DNA from: Strongylocentrotus purpuratus
Lineage: Eukaryota > Echinodermata > Echinoidea > Camarodonta > Strongylocentrotidae
Assembly (NCBI RefSeq): GCF_000002235.5
Contig: NW_022145601.1
Coordinates: 20,033,389-20,097,388, forward strand
Reading direction: 5' to 3'
DNA: 64,000 bases
Part shown: positions 23,528-34,845 of the stretch, one piece after another
How the letters are laid out: each line of letters begins with the position of its first letter
Numbering within the stretch: position 1 is the first letter of the stretch
The notes under the pieces: model-generated
Told to the model about the DNA's origin: nothing
The model's database searches: none
The model's input: the letters and a program-made list of their open reading frames with translations, nothing else
Translations under genes and position numbers: made by a program

Positions 23528-24757
23528 TTAGTGTTGAGATTTGAACAGACGTTTGCAATCGACACGAAACCGCTTGTTCATGAAAGTATAAACAAAATAG
23601 TTGATAATATGATTGATGCCCGGCAGTCGCCTGCCGATATAAACCAGAGTTTCAGCAGTGACCGAATGTTTGATGATATCTAGTGTGCTGTCTCTGAGAT
23701 GGAAAAAGACAATTGGTGGAAGCCAAGATGCCAGAAGTATAGCGGTTACCGCCATTAGCATTTTCGTCGTCCTGTTCTCGCCGCGGTCAGATACTTTTGG
23801 ACGCGAATTCTGCCGGGACTTGACGGGAACCGTGTTGGCTTGTGAACGCGTGAGAGTAAGCTGCGACGCAGAACGGTAATTGTCGAATGCACTTGAAACC
23901 GAGTTATTCGTCATCGGATCCCGCTCGATGGCACTTCTGTGCACCTGTAAATATGATGTTCTTGGACCGTGCGGACATCTTTCAATTGCCGTTGCTTCTT
24001 GCCTATCTGACGGTTCGCCTGTTGCATTCAATGACTGCGCGAGACCACTGTCATATGCGTGACTCACATCTATCTCCGGTTGCTTCAGTCCTTCCCCCAG
24101 TTGGAAAGCTGTTCTTGGTGAAACAGCCCTCTTCGATGCCCCTCCTACCAACTGTGCATGGATCTTTGCCTGGTGTCTGATGGTCTGGTATATTTTTCTA
24201 TACATAACGCTGCTCACCACCAACGCGAGTACAAAGCCGGATGTCTTCAGCCACGCTTCAAGTTTGTCAAAAATATGAAGTGTATCCCTAAAATGGCACG
24301 TCTTTTGGCCATTGTTTGATGGAAACGCTTCAACAAAGATGAGCTTTGTACAAGTGAGGGAACTTCCCAAAACCCAGCACGCAACCGCCAGACATAGCGC
24401 ACGGTTGTTGGACGTTCTCTTACCATAGGGACGGCATACGAAAAAGAAGCGGTCAAGCGCGATCGCGGCGGTTAGAAACAAGGACGCGAACGCGAGCGAG
24501 TTGTTGCCGAAGAGGGCGATGCGGCAGATGACCGTGATGGTGAAACGGTCGGAGATGGACTTAATGATGTTGATTGGTGCGAGCAGGGATGCAACGAGGT
24601 CGATGATGCCCTGGGCGATGATCAGTATGTCCGTACTGATCTTCCGTTTCTTCTTCATGTACACCACGATGATAAGCACATTGCCTGGAATACCAAAGAT
24701 GAACTGAAGACTGTAAAAGATGACCGCGTAGATGCTTGACGGAGATGAAAGATTCAT
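23528..24757 (-). CDS. Class A (rhodopsin-like) G protein-coupled receptor, intronless
   Basis: A single uninterrupted 409-residue frame with the seven-helix pattern. TM1 (about 9-34) carries GN at 25-26 and TM2 carries D53 in IIDLVASL. The TM3 cysteine C78 pairs by family rule with C154 in the second outer loop. TM3 ends in DRF (102-104), a DRY variant, followed by FVCRP. TM6 has ASWLPP in place of CWxP. TM7 has NYFVY in place of NPxxY, then a basic helix 8. The third inner loop is long, about 130 residues, and Ser/Arg-rich with many phosphorylation-type sites. N2 lies in an NLS glycosylation sequon near the outside end. The start Met has A at -3. It acts in the plasma membrane and couples to G proteins. 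The ligand is unknown; the variant motifs fit the large lineage-expanded intronless receptors of echinoderms. No stop or frame break is seen. Confidence 0.9.
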   Translation of the reverse strand: MNLSSPSSIYAVIFYSLQFIFGIPGNVLIIVVYMKKKRKISTDILIIAQGIIDLVASLLAPINIIKSISDRFTITVICRIALFGNNSLAFASLFLTAAIALDRFFFVCRPYGKRTSNNRALCLAVACWVLGSSLTCTKLIFVEAFPSNNGQKTCHFRDTLHIFDKLEAWLKTSGFVLALVVSSVMYRKIYQTIRHQAKIHAQLVGGASKRAVSPRTAFQLGEGLKQPEIDVSHAYDSGLAQSLNATGEPSDRQEATAIERCPHGPRTSYLQVHRSAIERDPMTNNSVSSAFDNYRSASQLTLTRSQANTVPVKSRQNSRPKVSDRGENRTTKMLMAVTAILLASWLPPIVFFHLRDSTLDIIKHSVTAETLVYIGRRLPGINHIINYFVYTFMNKRFRVDCKRLFKSQH

Positions 24758-25885
24758 GGTTTAAGAATAACTATCATCAAAGACGATGACTACACTTGAC
24801 TAAAATTGGCAATTAAAAGAAACAACAATCTGGTCCACGCTTGATCAAATGCTAATGCATGAGTACAGAGTTGAAAAGATGAATGGTAAACGTCATAAAG
24901 CACAGTCGATGGCCCTCGTCTGATGTCTTTTAAGAGTTTCCTCGAAAAATTACTCCGGAGAAACGCGTTATGTTGTGTTCGAATGTTTATCTTCGCCTCC
25001 ACTCGATCACTCCACATTAGCAGCGAACGGGAAAGTCAAAAGTCTTTTTTCCTGTTTCCCGAGGGTTCGAATATTCGATTTTTCTCGAAATTCTATCAGG
25101 CCTTTCCCCAGTATCTGGACAATTGGGGCGACAAATACAGGCACCTTTATAAAAAAAGTGCGAACAGCAGTGTTTTCAAAATGCGGTGTTGGGTCATCAT
25201 TTTATTATGATTCGACAATAGTCAAGCCAAAAGCAGAGATATAATTTTTCATTTCGAGTTACTCGCACTGTTGTGTCATTATAAGAACGATAATAAATAA
25301 TGAATAATGTGCACTCCTTTCAAATCTTATGCTAAAATGCATGTAATAAGTCATATACATTTACGAACCACGCATTTCTTTTCAAAAGTTTGCAAGTCGA
25401 TCCCTTTTCGAACAATTGAGAAATGAAAAGGATAAGTTTATCCTGTAAACAGCGGCAAAATAGGTAATGCATAAGCCGAGATAATAGGACATTGCTGACA
25501 ACGGTGACCATAATAGAGAAACAGCGTCCAAAGGAGTGTTCCCAAGGTGTTATAGCTATTTCTACCTCACCATTATTATATAATCGTTAAAATAGATATT
25601 CCAAGAAAGTCAAGCTAAAAATCCAGTTTCGATTAGCGTCTGCATGCAGATGTGACCAAACACACAACGATGTAACCCATAGACTGTTGCGCGGGAGGAG
25701 ACATTCACACAATATACCTCCAGTTCGGAAACATTGCAAGCACGATCTTTTCTCGACGGGTGGAATGGGAAGATTGAAGGCCGATGCAACGTTTCATTTC
25801 CCGCTGTCTCCTCAACTACAAATTAACTGAAGGCAGAGAGTGCGGGGAGCGTTTTTTTATACGAAGATGCGGTGTTTTTTTTCTC
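24758..25885. other. No gene seen; 5' flank of the GPCR gene
   Basis: No supportable core promoter motif was found. Open frames here lack any family signature. Confidence 0.4.
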
Positions 25886-25887
25886 CT

Positions 25888-26870
25888 GTAAAGTAGAGGT
25901 AGTAAGCAACGGCGCCTGTCACTGCCTCCGGTCGCTGACAAGTGAGAAGGATGCCTCTAATATCATTTGAACTTTAGGGTGACCCAACAAAATATGTCCA
26001 ACTCGCTCTTTATGGAAACAAGTGGCACTTTCTTTAATTAGAGGTAGTAGGTAACGACGAGAGAAAAAAATATCTCTGATTATCTTGAGCTCCAAGGTGA
26101 CCGAAAATAAAGCGTATCTATCGATTTCGATGGTAAAATACGTGCTTTTATATTAGAGGTAGTAAGCAATGGCGGCTGTTATAAACCTCACTTTAGAAAC
26201 CTAGCCATCTGATTGGTCGAAATTGGAGTCGTGATTTTAGCCATGCCCGCCTACCAGTCAATAGTTTTTTAAAAGTGCCCTCATTACCGCGTACCAGTCA
26301 ATAGTCTTTTGAAAAGTGCCCTTATACCTGCCTACTGTTCAATATGCGTGTTTTTATATTAGAGGTAGTAAGCAAAAAGTAAAGCGAAAGGTTGCAGGTA
26401 ATATCATTTGGGCTACAGCGCGACCCCCTTAAAAGACTTTCCCCATTCACTTTTATTTCATTGAAAGATGTGGATGCTGCTTGAAATATAGGTAGATAGC
26501 AACGGCAATTCTCAACAACCGGGCTGACAAGGGAGAATGATACACCGCATATTGATTTAGCTTCAAGGTGAATCAAACTCAAACGTCTCTATCACCTTCT
26601 ATGGTTAGACGCGACATTTTGAAAAATGATAAAGTAAACAACGGCGCCTGTCAATGACTATGTCGCTGACAAGCGAGAAGAATACCTCTGATATTCCTTT
26701 TTTTAAGTACAGGGTGATTCAAAATGAAAAGTCTCACTTTCTTTTACGGGGAGATTCCCTCCTTAAATAGAGGTAGTTAGCATCGGAATCTGATGCCACG
26801 ATCGATAAGTACTTTTTTTGTTTTATGAACAACGTATCGAGGTAACAAAAATGTCCACTCTCATTTCCTG
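25888..26870 (+). repeat. Decayed ~140-bp tandem repeat array
   Basis: AGAGGTAGTAAGCAACGGC or close variants recur near 25897, 26040, 26154, 26358, 26486, 26630 and 26766. They are followed at matching offsets by GCTGACAAGYGAGAAGRAT, CCTCTGATATCATTTGAGCT and AGGGTGAYCCAAAATAAA. Spacing is near 120-140 bp except where other DNA intrudes (26170-26340). The units are too diverged to be a recent satellite. Confidence 0.75.
26235..26350 (+). repeat. Short tandem repeat inside the 140-bp array
   Basis: TACCAGTCAATAGTYTTTT followed by AAAAGTGCCCT occurs at 26250 and 26290, with a partial copy at 26327. It enlarges one unit of the host array. Confidence 0.7.
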
Positions 26871-27059
26871 ATGCAGACATTTTCGACAATATCATGCATC
26901 ACAGGAAATGTCCTCTCCTCATGCCACCACTCACCACCGTTCGCTTACCCTTTATTTGAGTGCCTTTACTTGATGCATCAAAATGAGTGGGTCATGTGTA
27001 TCACGTGTTTGCTCACGTACCTGCTCTCGGACGCCACGGTCAGAAGCGGTGAAGTGCCG

Positions 27060-27490
27060 TTTGGTCTACAACCAGTTCGTCTACTACCCAATTAGTCTAT
27101 TCCCATATGGTCTACATCCATCCTCTCTACTATCTACATGGTCTAATAATCACTTCGTCCACTTATCATTTGGTCTAATGACCATTTAGGATAACAGTAA
27201 TTTGGTTTAATTTCCATATGGTCTAATCTCCAACGAGTCTACCACCCATTTTTGTCTATTGTTCATTTAGTCTAATTTACAGTCGGTCTAATTACCAGTT
27301 TTTCTAATGCCAATTTCGTTTAAGGTCTAATAATCATTTGATGATTATTATAATTATTGATTGATACTAGCCAAATTGGGCATTGGACAAACTGGGAATT
27401 AGACCGGCTGGAAATTAGACTGAATAAACATTAAACTAAATGTGTAGTAGACTTTATCGGAGATTAGACCAAGTGGAAATTAGACGAAAT
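27060..27490. mobile_element. Inverted array of ~16-bp GGTCTAAT words
   Basis: From 27060 to 27325 the word TGGTCTAATNNCCAT recurs every 15-17 bp (about sixteen times, degenerate). From 27365 to 27490 the same word appears in reverse complement (ATTAGACCAAGTGGAA). The whole can fold back. There is no coding sense and no clear target duplication. It is likely a non-autonomous DNA element. Confidence 0.7.
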
Positions 27491-28796
27491 TTATTTTAGC
27501 CTATTAACAAAAAACATTAGAAGCTAGTCTGCACGCACGTACAGACTCTATTTTGACACCAACTTGATGATGATGACGATGATGGCTTCTTGTATAGTGA
27601 TAGTGTCCGTCTCTGATGGGTGCTAATGGCGCCTGCTCTACAATGTCTCTCAAATTCAGCGTCGTCGGCCTGTGTTCCATACTAAGATTAATTACCAATA
27701 GTCGTTGTTGTCATTGGTTCTTTTCTTGATATGATGTCGTATAGCTGGGAATAGGGAGGTCTTGAGTGCTAACATTTTTTGTTTATCATAAAGATACTAT
27801 GTCCCTTTTGCAGCCAACATCAAATTATGTAGAACTTTGCAGAAATTATGAATATGTCAAGTATGTTCTATCTGTGAAATTTAAACGTTAGCAGTGTCCT
27901 AATATTCAAATTATGCAAGGAAACCCGTTTACTCGCTAGACTTCGCTGTCAGACACTATTGAGTGACTGACTGGCCTTTTTGTTCTTGGTAATACCATAC
28001 ATAGAATGAGCTGTAAAGGGTACATGAGCATTTGTCTACATCATTAACCCACTTCTTGTACTGGCCAAAATTAAACTGATTGAATCTTTGCGCAGCATAA
28101 AATGACCATTCGGTACAATGGTATTACAGACTATTACTTACTGGCTCTATAGCTCTTAAGTCGATTCGACAACTAATAGTCGTTATTTTCCCACTTCAAG
28201 ACATTTTCAAGCCCGCTTTTTTTACAGGGAAGTTCTAAATTAGCATTATCTTTCAAATGCCGTTGGAATTTAACCTTTTCATTTTGTTTGGCCTGTAAAT
28301 GGGACATAGTACCTTTAAAGTGTACCAATCACCTGAAGAAAAAAAATGTGTGTATAGCTAGAATATATGAAATCAACCTATATTTAGTAAATAAATGCTT
28401 CACCTGGCAATTTCTTAAGGAATAGAGATGTCGTGATCTAATGAATATTTGGTTCGCGTTTCGAGTCACTTCGCGGTACTAATGTCATTTGGCAAGACAT
28501 TAATCTACATTTGCAACTCTCCATCCAGGTGAAGGAAATGGATACCCGGTAGGAAGAAATCCCCTAAATGCTAAATGGCTGCTCAGCTACAGCCGGGGTA
28601 ATAATATGATACTTTGTATTAAGCGCAGTAGAGTATAGCCATAGCGCTTTATACATGGACCTGTTATTATTTATAAAGAATAACGGTTCTCTTTAACGGT
28701 AATAGTATACAAGTAAATCAAGTATGCAAACAACCTGTGCCTCGCATTGAACGCAAGTTCGCGCCCTATTCTATGCGAAAGCGTTACAGTGCGTCC
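27491..28796. other. No gene seen
   Basis: A few short frames without domain signatures. Nothing supportable. Confidence 0.5.
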
Positions 28797-29150
28797 CAGA
28801 AAAAACGAAACCGAGGCTTATCGATGTTTATCATAACTTAATCACAACTATACTTAACAAATGACACATATTTGGAGAGCTTAGATTCTCCTCTTTCATT
28901 TGATGCAATTCATTCCATGCATATTTCACGCATGAGTGATTAAAATCAATTTGAAGAGAGGGAATGAAAAAGTCATTTGGCGGACGGTATCTGGATTTCA
29001 AAGAGAAAATTACATTACTAGAAAGTTTTGTGCCTGCCCTTTCATATGACATCTCAATCAGGAAAAATGAGCGAGGAATAACAAAGTTCTGTTTGTTTAA
29101 AGTGATGCTTGCATTGCCATTGACGATCAGTCATAGACGAAAGACTTCAT
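28797..29150 (+). mobile_element. Half copy of CAGTGCGTCCC fold-back element
   Basis: It starts after TA (28795-28796) and follows the left arm of the element at 19283 to its centre word GACGATCAGTCAT (about 29120), then stops. The second arm is absent. Confidence 0.85.
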
Positions 29151-32100
29151 GCATGGCGCAGTAGAGTTAAGCCATATAGTCATAGTGACTGCGCCTCTTA
29201 GAGAAACGCTTCTCTTTAAAAAAAAAAAAAAAGGTTACAGAATATGAAGAAAATAAAGTATACAAACCTAGGGCTCGCATGGAATCCAAGTCGGACTTGG
29301 GGTACGTGCGCGCCTAATTCTACTAGAATGCGTTTTATTGATCTGTATTTAAATTGCAAAATCACTTTGTAGAAGTAATATTTGAAGCTCACATTTTGAA
29401 TACAGTACAGTATACTTTGTTAAGGTAATGGTGGAAAGAAATTGGTATGGAGGTACTTTTTATACCTATGTGAAAGAGTATTATTCCAACGAAAGTAGTG
29501 CCCTTGAAATGCCCCCTAATTTTAAATATGATTAAGAGCACATATATATATATATATATATATTTTGTCCAGGGAATTGGAAAAAGATGTCACTTTTTTG
29601 TCACAATTAGCACAATTTAAAAAAAAAAAAAAATTGGAGGGGGGGGGGGGGTGGCCCCCTACCCCGCGTACGCGTCTGGTTCCATCTGTAAACATAAACA
29701 GATAAATCAAATTGCTAGGAAGGCTCGTTTCATATCATAAGTTGTTCAAAATATCTTATGTACAAAATCCCATAGGATGTTACGGACACTACATTCTATA
29801 CATATAGTATACATGCCATTCTTTGATACAATATATAAGTAATCCATTTCCTATTTTTTGTGCCATCATTAATGTTAATGCATATCTTGAGGCCAACAGA
29901 GAGTACCTTTTCAAATCCTCATTACCAAGTCTCTTGGATAAGACTTAAAAGGTCCACCCTTTCAATAGAAGCAGAAAATCTGACAAACAGAAAAATATAA
30001 TTTGTTCTGTGTATTTCCAGGGGTCGCCCCATTGGGGTATTTTTTCTTCTTCCTCATCTTCTTTGTTCACTTTTAAACATTGAAAGAAGCCTAATTTAGT
30101 CATAAGAACATGAAAGAAGCATACCTATTTAGACAATTAAGGAAGATAAAAGAAGAAATTAAAACAATAATGATATAACGAAGGAAAGCATGAGGAAAGA
30201 AGGAAGAGGAGAATAAATAGGATAACAACTTATGAAAATACAAAGAAGAATAAAGAAAAGGATAAGAATTAGAAATAAGGAAATGAGGAGCGGGTCTTAG
30301 TTAGAGCTCTCCAGAGCGCTCCAACGAAGTGAGTGAGAACGGGTAGGAACTTATAATTCTTAACGATATAAAACAAAACGCACGGATATTATGAAATGGA
30401 AGCATATTTCGTTTTTAAAAGATTTTAATGATATTGTATAATTTTGCTTCCTATCCTGTATGACTATTGGGCTAGTCTTTCATTTTGTCGACATTTTAAT
30501 AGTACCGGTTATATATGTAAATTAATTAGAAGCCATTTCATACATTCTTCATGAATGGTACTGGATGAATATTTGTAAACCCCGTATTAAAAATCGTGTT
30601 ATATTAAACTTGTAACATTTTAGAATATCTTTGTAGTTGAATGGCGGACATAATGTTAATAGTTTATTACTATATGTATATTTTTTAAATCGTCAACTGA
30701 AATGATTCGGAGCAACAACACAATGTTTATAAAACTTGAAAACATTATGGGGAACAGCTTACGAACTGTTTAAATACTTATTAAAACTAATGAGGAAAGT
30801 TTAATGGTCAAACCTGATACGTAAAATTAATAACTAGTCACGAAGTTGTAATGAGGAAATAATTATACCAAATGTTTCGTAATTTCAGTTGCTGATTCAT
30901 CTTCTTGTTCTTGTTTCTCTTCCCCCTCTCATTTTTCTCCTTCTTCTTCTTCTCCTTCCTCCTTCTTCTTCGTCTTCTGCTTCTTCTTATCGTTTAAACG
31001 AGTCATACTTCCACGAAAAAAGTTTCCCTATTAATATTACCACAGCTGTACAGCGAAGGCAAATAAAAAACGGAGTAAATATCGGATTCTGTGCGTTTAT
31101 TGTTCTATTCAGGGGCGTCAATCGAGGGGGGGGGTGACCGGGGTGGAAGGATGTAACGCCCTTTTAAATGTCATTGTTGAATGAGGGAGGGAAATAAAAT
31201 CTTTCGTCGTGGACGCTAGCAGTTCATTAATCATTACATTAATGACTGAGTGATTAAATACAGACACAAAATTATTTATGAATAAATGAATAAATAAATA
31301 AATTTCCAAAATTCATTTGAAGAAAGCTCTTTACTATTCGTGTTTATTAAAGATAAAAACACCCCTAATAAGTAAGAAAGAGCGATTTGGAATATTCAGT
31401 TTGGGGAAGACTAATCTTCCCTGGTCGTTTAGAAGTACGCCCCTTCGTCATTAATCAGTAAGAAATTACGACCTTTAACATATATCTTGGGTGTAAACTC
31501 ATTTTGTTAGACTGTGTACAAGAAAATCACGACCTTTGTCGACAATCCTTTGTCCGCCCCTGTTTTGTTGTTGTTGCTTTGTTGCAGTTTTATGCATGTA
31601 CGTGTTGTGTTTGCCAAAGGTGAACGTACATGGAATTTAAACCTTGTTATCTTTGCCAAATATTCCTTCTTAGAAAAATTCACACAATAATAATTCGCCC
31701 ATGAACATCATCGTGTAGGATGAGAGTAAGACCTCATTTTAAAAGGAAAAGAGGTCAGAAACCTTGTCTAGCAAGCAAGCACGGCCCGGTTCTAGGAGTT
31801 TTGTTTATATATACATGCATATATGGTAAATTAAACAGTTGAAATCAACCTTAAAAACGTAATATCTAAAGCTATCAAGGATCTTTATTACGAACCTTCT
31901 CCTTTACTAAATGTATTTCTATAATCGTGAAAGATAAATATCTTTGCGGGTTCAATTATTTGGTATATTTGGGGGCTTCGGGGTTTTGCATTATTTAAGT
32001 TATTAATTGTGTACATTTATTTCAATAAATACCAATGGTAATAAACAAAACATTGAATGGGGGGGGGGGGGCAAATTTGTCTAGGGGGAGGAGGGCTTTT

Positions 32101-32639
32101 GCTTCTAAGCTCCTCTATAGAATCGCCACTGCTAGAAAGAAACTGAAGAGGAAGTAAGGGTAAAAACAAAACAAAATCGTAAGCTTCCAATTTTCGTGCT
32201 TGCCGATCTTAATATCTATGTATGAATGACCATACCGGTTAAAAACGGTACCATTGCTACATGTGCATATTAAAGCAGCAAAGGGACCATCGGCTTCAAG
32301 TTATTTCTGAGGTACTTTGTGATTGGCAATTGCTGCTTTTATAAAAACCACCAACACGATCATATTGGTTTCGAACCCAAGACCTTTCGACTCCGAGACA
32401 TTTCTTACACCTGAGCGTCATTGACTGCCGATGACAACGATCTATTTTGAGGGATCACTAAGGTATTATTTTAAGAGAGACCGTAATGTCTGAAGTCCGA
32501 CTTCTTTCATGAGGCATGGGTTGTTTAAACAAGCGCACCCACTGCGAATAATGTCTATCATTTTTAAAGAGGGACATATTTATCAAATATTGGCGAAGTT
32601 TTATCATGTCAACGTGATGAACAAAGTACAATTCCAGAG

Positions 32640-33025
32640 ATTGGCATTCCATCTTCTTTTTGAAGAGGAAGTTGAGTTCTGGTAAATATGAAAAATAGTT
32701 CGCGAGCTACCCAACTCTTTTGTTTCACTTTAAAAATGATATTATATTAGAAATGTTCCCTGAAAAGGGACTGCTTTCCAAATGTTCTCATAGTTAGATA
32801 TAGGACGCTTTAATAAGAGGCGAACAGTTTTGACAGAACATATTTGGGTAGTCCCACCTACAAATGTCTGTGTGTAGTACATAATGACTTCTAGCAGGAT
32901 CGATTGAATATGTATAACTTTGATGATTTCTAAACCTCAAGAAATAAAGCAGTTCTTATTTACTGATCAATCTTTCCCAGTTGCTTCTAGAAAATTTCTT
33001 TTACAACATAATCTCATGACCTGAA
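32640..33025 (+). repeat. Dispersed repeat, pair of 6960-7345
   Basis: See 6960-7345 for the shared word order. Preceded here by GC-poor unique-looking DNA. Confidence 0.55.
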
Positions 33026-33108
33026 CTAAACCTTGCTTTGAAGGCAATATGACGACCATGGTAGTGAGGGTGATAGAGGAAGAGTAGTCATTTTCTATTA
33101 AATCTTAT

Positions 33109-33111
<3 letters not shown>

Positions 33112-33143
<32 letters not shown>

Positions 33144-33157
33144 GGGGGGGGGGGGGA
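33112..33157 (+). repeat. Poly-T / poly-G homopolymer junction
   Basis: About 30 T are followed by about 14 G. Confidence 0.9.
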
Positions 33158-34763
33158 AAGGTTAATACTTAGACTTTCTTTCATTACCGAAAAATGACCG
33201 AAGTACAATAACATTAAAGAACAACTATAATTCCTCCCTTTTTTTAACCATATCAGCAATGTGTATTCATTTTTTGAAGTTTAACAACAACCAACATTAT
33301 CATGGTAACAAGAGTTCTTTCTTATTGTTTGCATGTTTCCATCCATTAAAATGAAAGAAAGGAAAGATAAAAAGAAAAAGATGCTTTACATTGCGATGGT
33401 TCAAGTAGTAATTTCGTAGATTCTAGAATGAATAATCATTCTGTTGACTGTGTGGTTTCAGAATTTGATGTCGAATATTTCAAATACGAGTTACTTTGGA
33501 AAATGCATATATAAGTTCAAATTTAAAAATATATATATATATTTAAAAAAAAAAACCTATAAACGTTTTTATTTCGCTAAGATGAAAATAGTGTTCATCA
33601 AAACGTATAGAGGCAGACACCCTGTATCAAAGTTTATGATAGGCATGTGCGTGTATAAGCAACTCTAAACAAAAATATACGCTAGTTATAAAACTATTCT
33701 CCGAATCTTATTTGAACTCAGTTTTGCCATATTCAGTTATAAGATATAAGTCCCCAAGTCTTTCCCCCAAATGAACCCGGCGTGTTTATTTATGTAGCGG
33801 AAAACAAACACGTTCTCCTTTTTTGTCAAGTAATGACAAGATTACTTAGCATGAAAATAATGGTTAACAAACCAGTGATAAATGATGACAAACGATTTAT
33901 AAAAGGAATCAAATAACAAAAGAGGTTTAATAAATCAACAAAACCTGTTCAGACCTGCCTTACATTATCGATAGTTATGATCGTTATTTATCTCTTTTAC
34001 CTTAAGTAATCAATTAGTGTTGTATATGATGTACACGATATACACGATCGAGTATATTGTTGAGTATGTAGGGAGGGGATGAGGGTTGGGTATTTGAAAT
34101 TGTTGACGTTTTAGGTAGATGACCGAAGGGAAAAGGAGCTACGATATCGAAATGGGTCGTGTCTTTTCCCACCACCTTCTTCCGCCTCTCCCCTTTATTT
34201 TTACCTCCCATATCTTCTACCCCCGTTCCTAGTTTGTTATTAAGTAGCAGGGGAGGGGGCATGTGCTCCATGTACCACACCCACCCCTGACCAAAATTAC
34301 TGGAGATTATGAATCCGATTTAATAACGTTTGAAATCATTTCCGGAAAACAAGTTCTGCGACAAGTAATGCATTCATTGATAGTTAAGACTAGGCAAAAA
34401 GCAACACCTACTTCCAATTCGCAACGGATAGATGTTTTTGGTCATTATACGGGCATAAAGTGGATTGAAAATACCACGTTTTTTCATAACATTCTTGTTT
34501 CCTGATTTGACAAATATCAACTGCTGTTTGGCGAGGAGCTATAGTTTGAGGACATTGCCCTCAACAATCTATTTTCTGTAAAATAGTTTCATTGAGCGGG
34601 AGGCTTTCTATGAATAGGACATTAATGCTTGGATTTATTCAACAGATCATTTATTGAGTGTGGCAGCACCTTGGGTATTTTTAAATAGTAAACTCCAGGA
34701 ATATCTGGAATTACTTTTTTATTCAAACATCAACTGATGTTTTCTTGAACCCTTATTTTGGCA

Positions 34764-34845
34764 ATGATAGTGTCCAAGATGCATATTCTAACGTTGCTGT
34801 CCATCTATATTTTAATCGGATCAATGGCGTATAATGCCAATGGAG
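34764..34845 (+). CDS. Receptor exon 1: signal peptide
   Basis: MIVSKMHILTLLSIYILIGS gives a basic start and a hydrophobic core; cleavage is likely around 21-25. The donor GGAG/GTAAGT is strong. A second Met at residue 6 is an equally usable start. The exon ends in phase 1. Confidence 0.8.

Larger units (their letters stand above)
29151..34763. other. No gene; scattered repeat scraps upstream of the receptor gene
   Basis: It holds an A run (29219), (TA)n (29543), a CAGG-type MITE end with G run (29638-29680), a CAGGGGCGTC end at 31112, a G run (32061), a long T then G homopolymer (33112-33157) and the old dispersed repeat at 32640. No exon is recognised. The presumed 5' flank of the receptor gene shows no clear core promoter. 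Confidence 0.45.

Noticed and set aside
26040-26062. GAGGTAGTAGGT resembling the let-7 microRNA 5' half
   Set aside because: The motif belongs to the 140-bp tandem repeat, the match ends after 12 bases and no complementary precursor arm follows.
25888-26870. CRISPR-like spacing of repeats
   Set aside because: The repeats are degenerate, spaced ~140 bp and in an animal genome; no cas genes.
27504-27698. His-rich 64-codon minus frame
   Set aside because: The His run comes from a short GAT/GAC repeat; nothing else supports it.
32458-32652. 64-codon minus frame
   Set aside because: No family signature, no splice borders, AT-rich; not distinguishable from chance.
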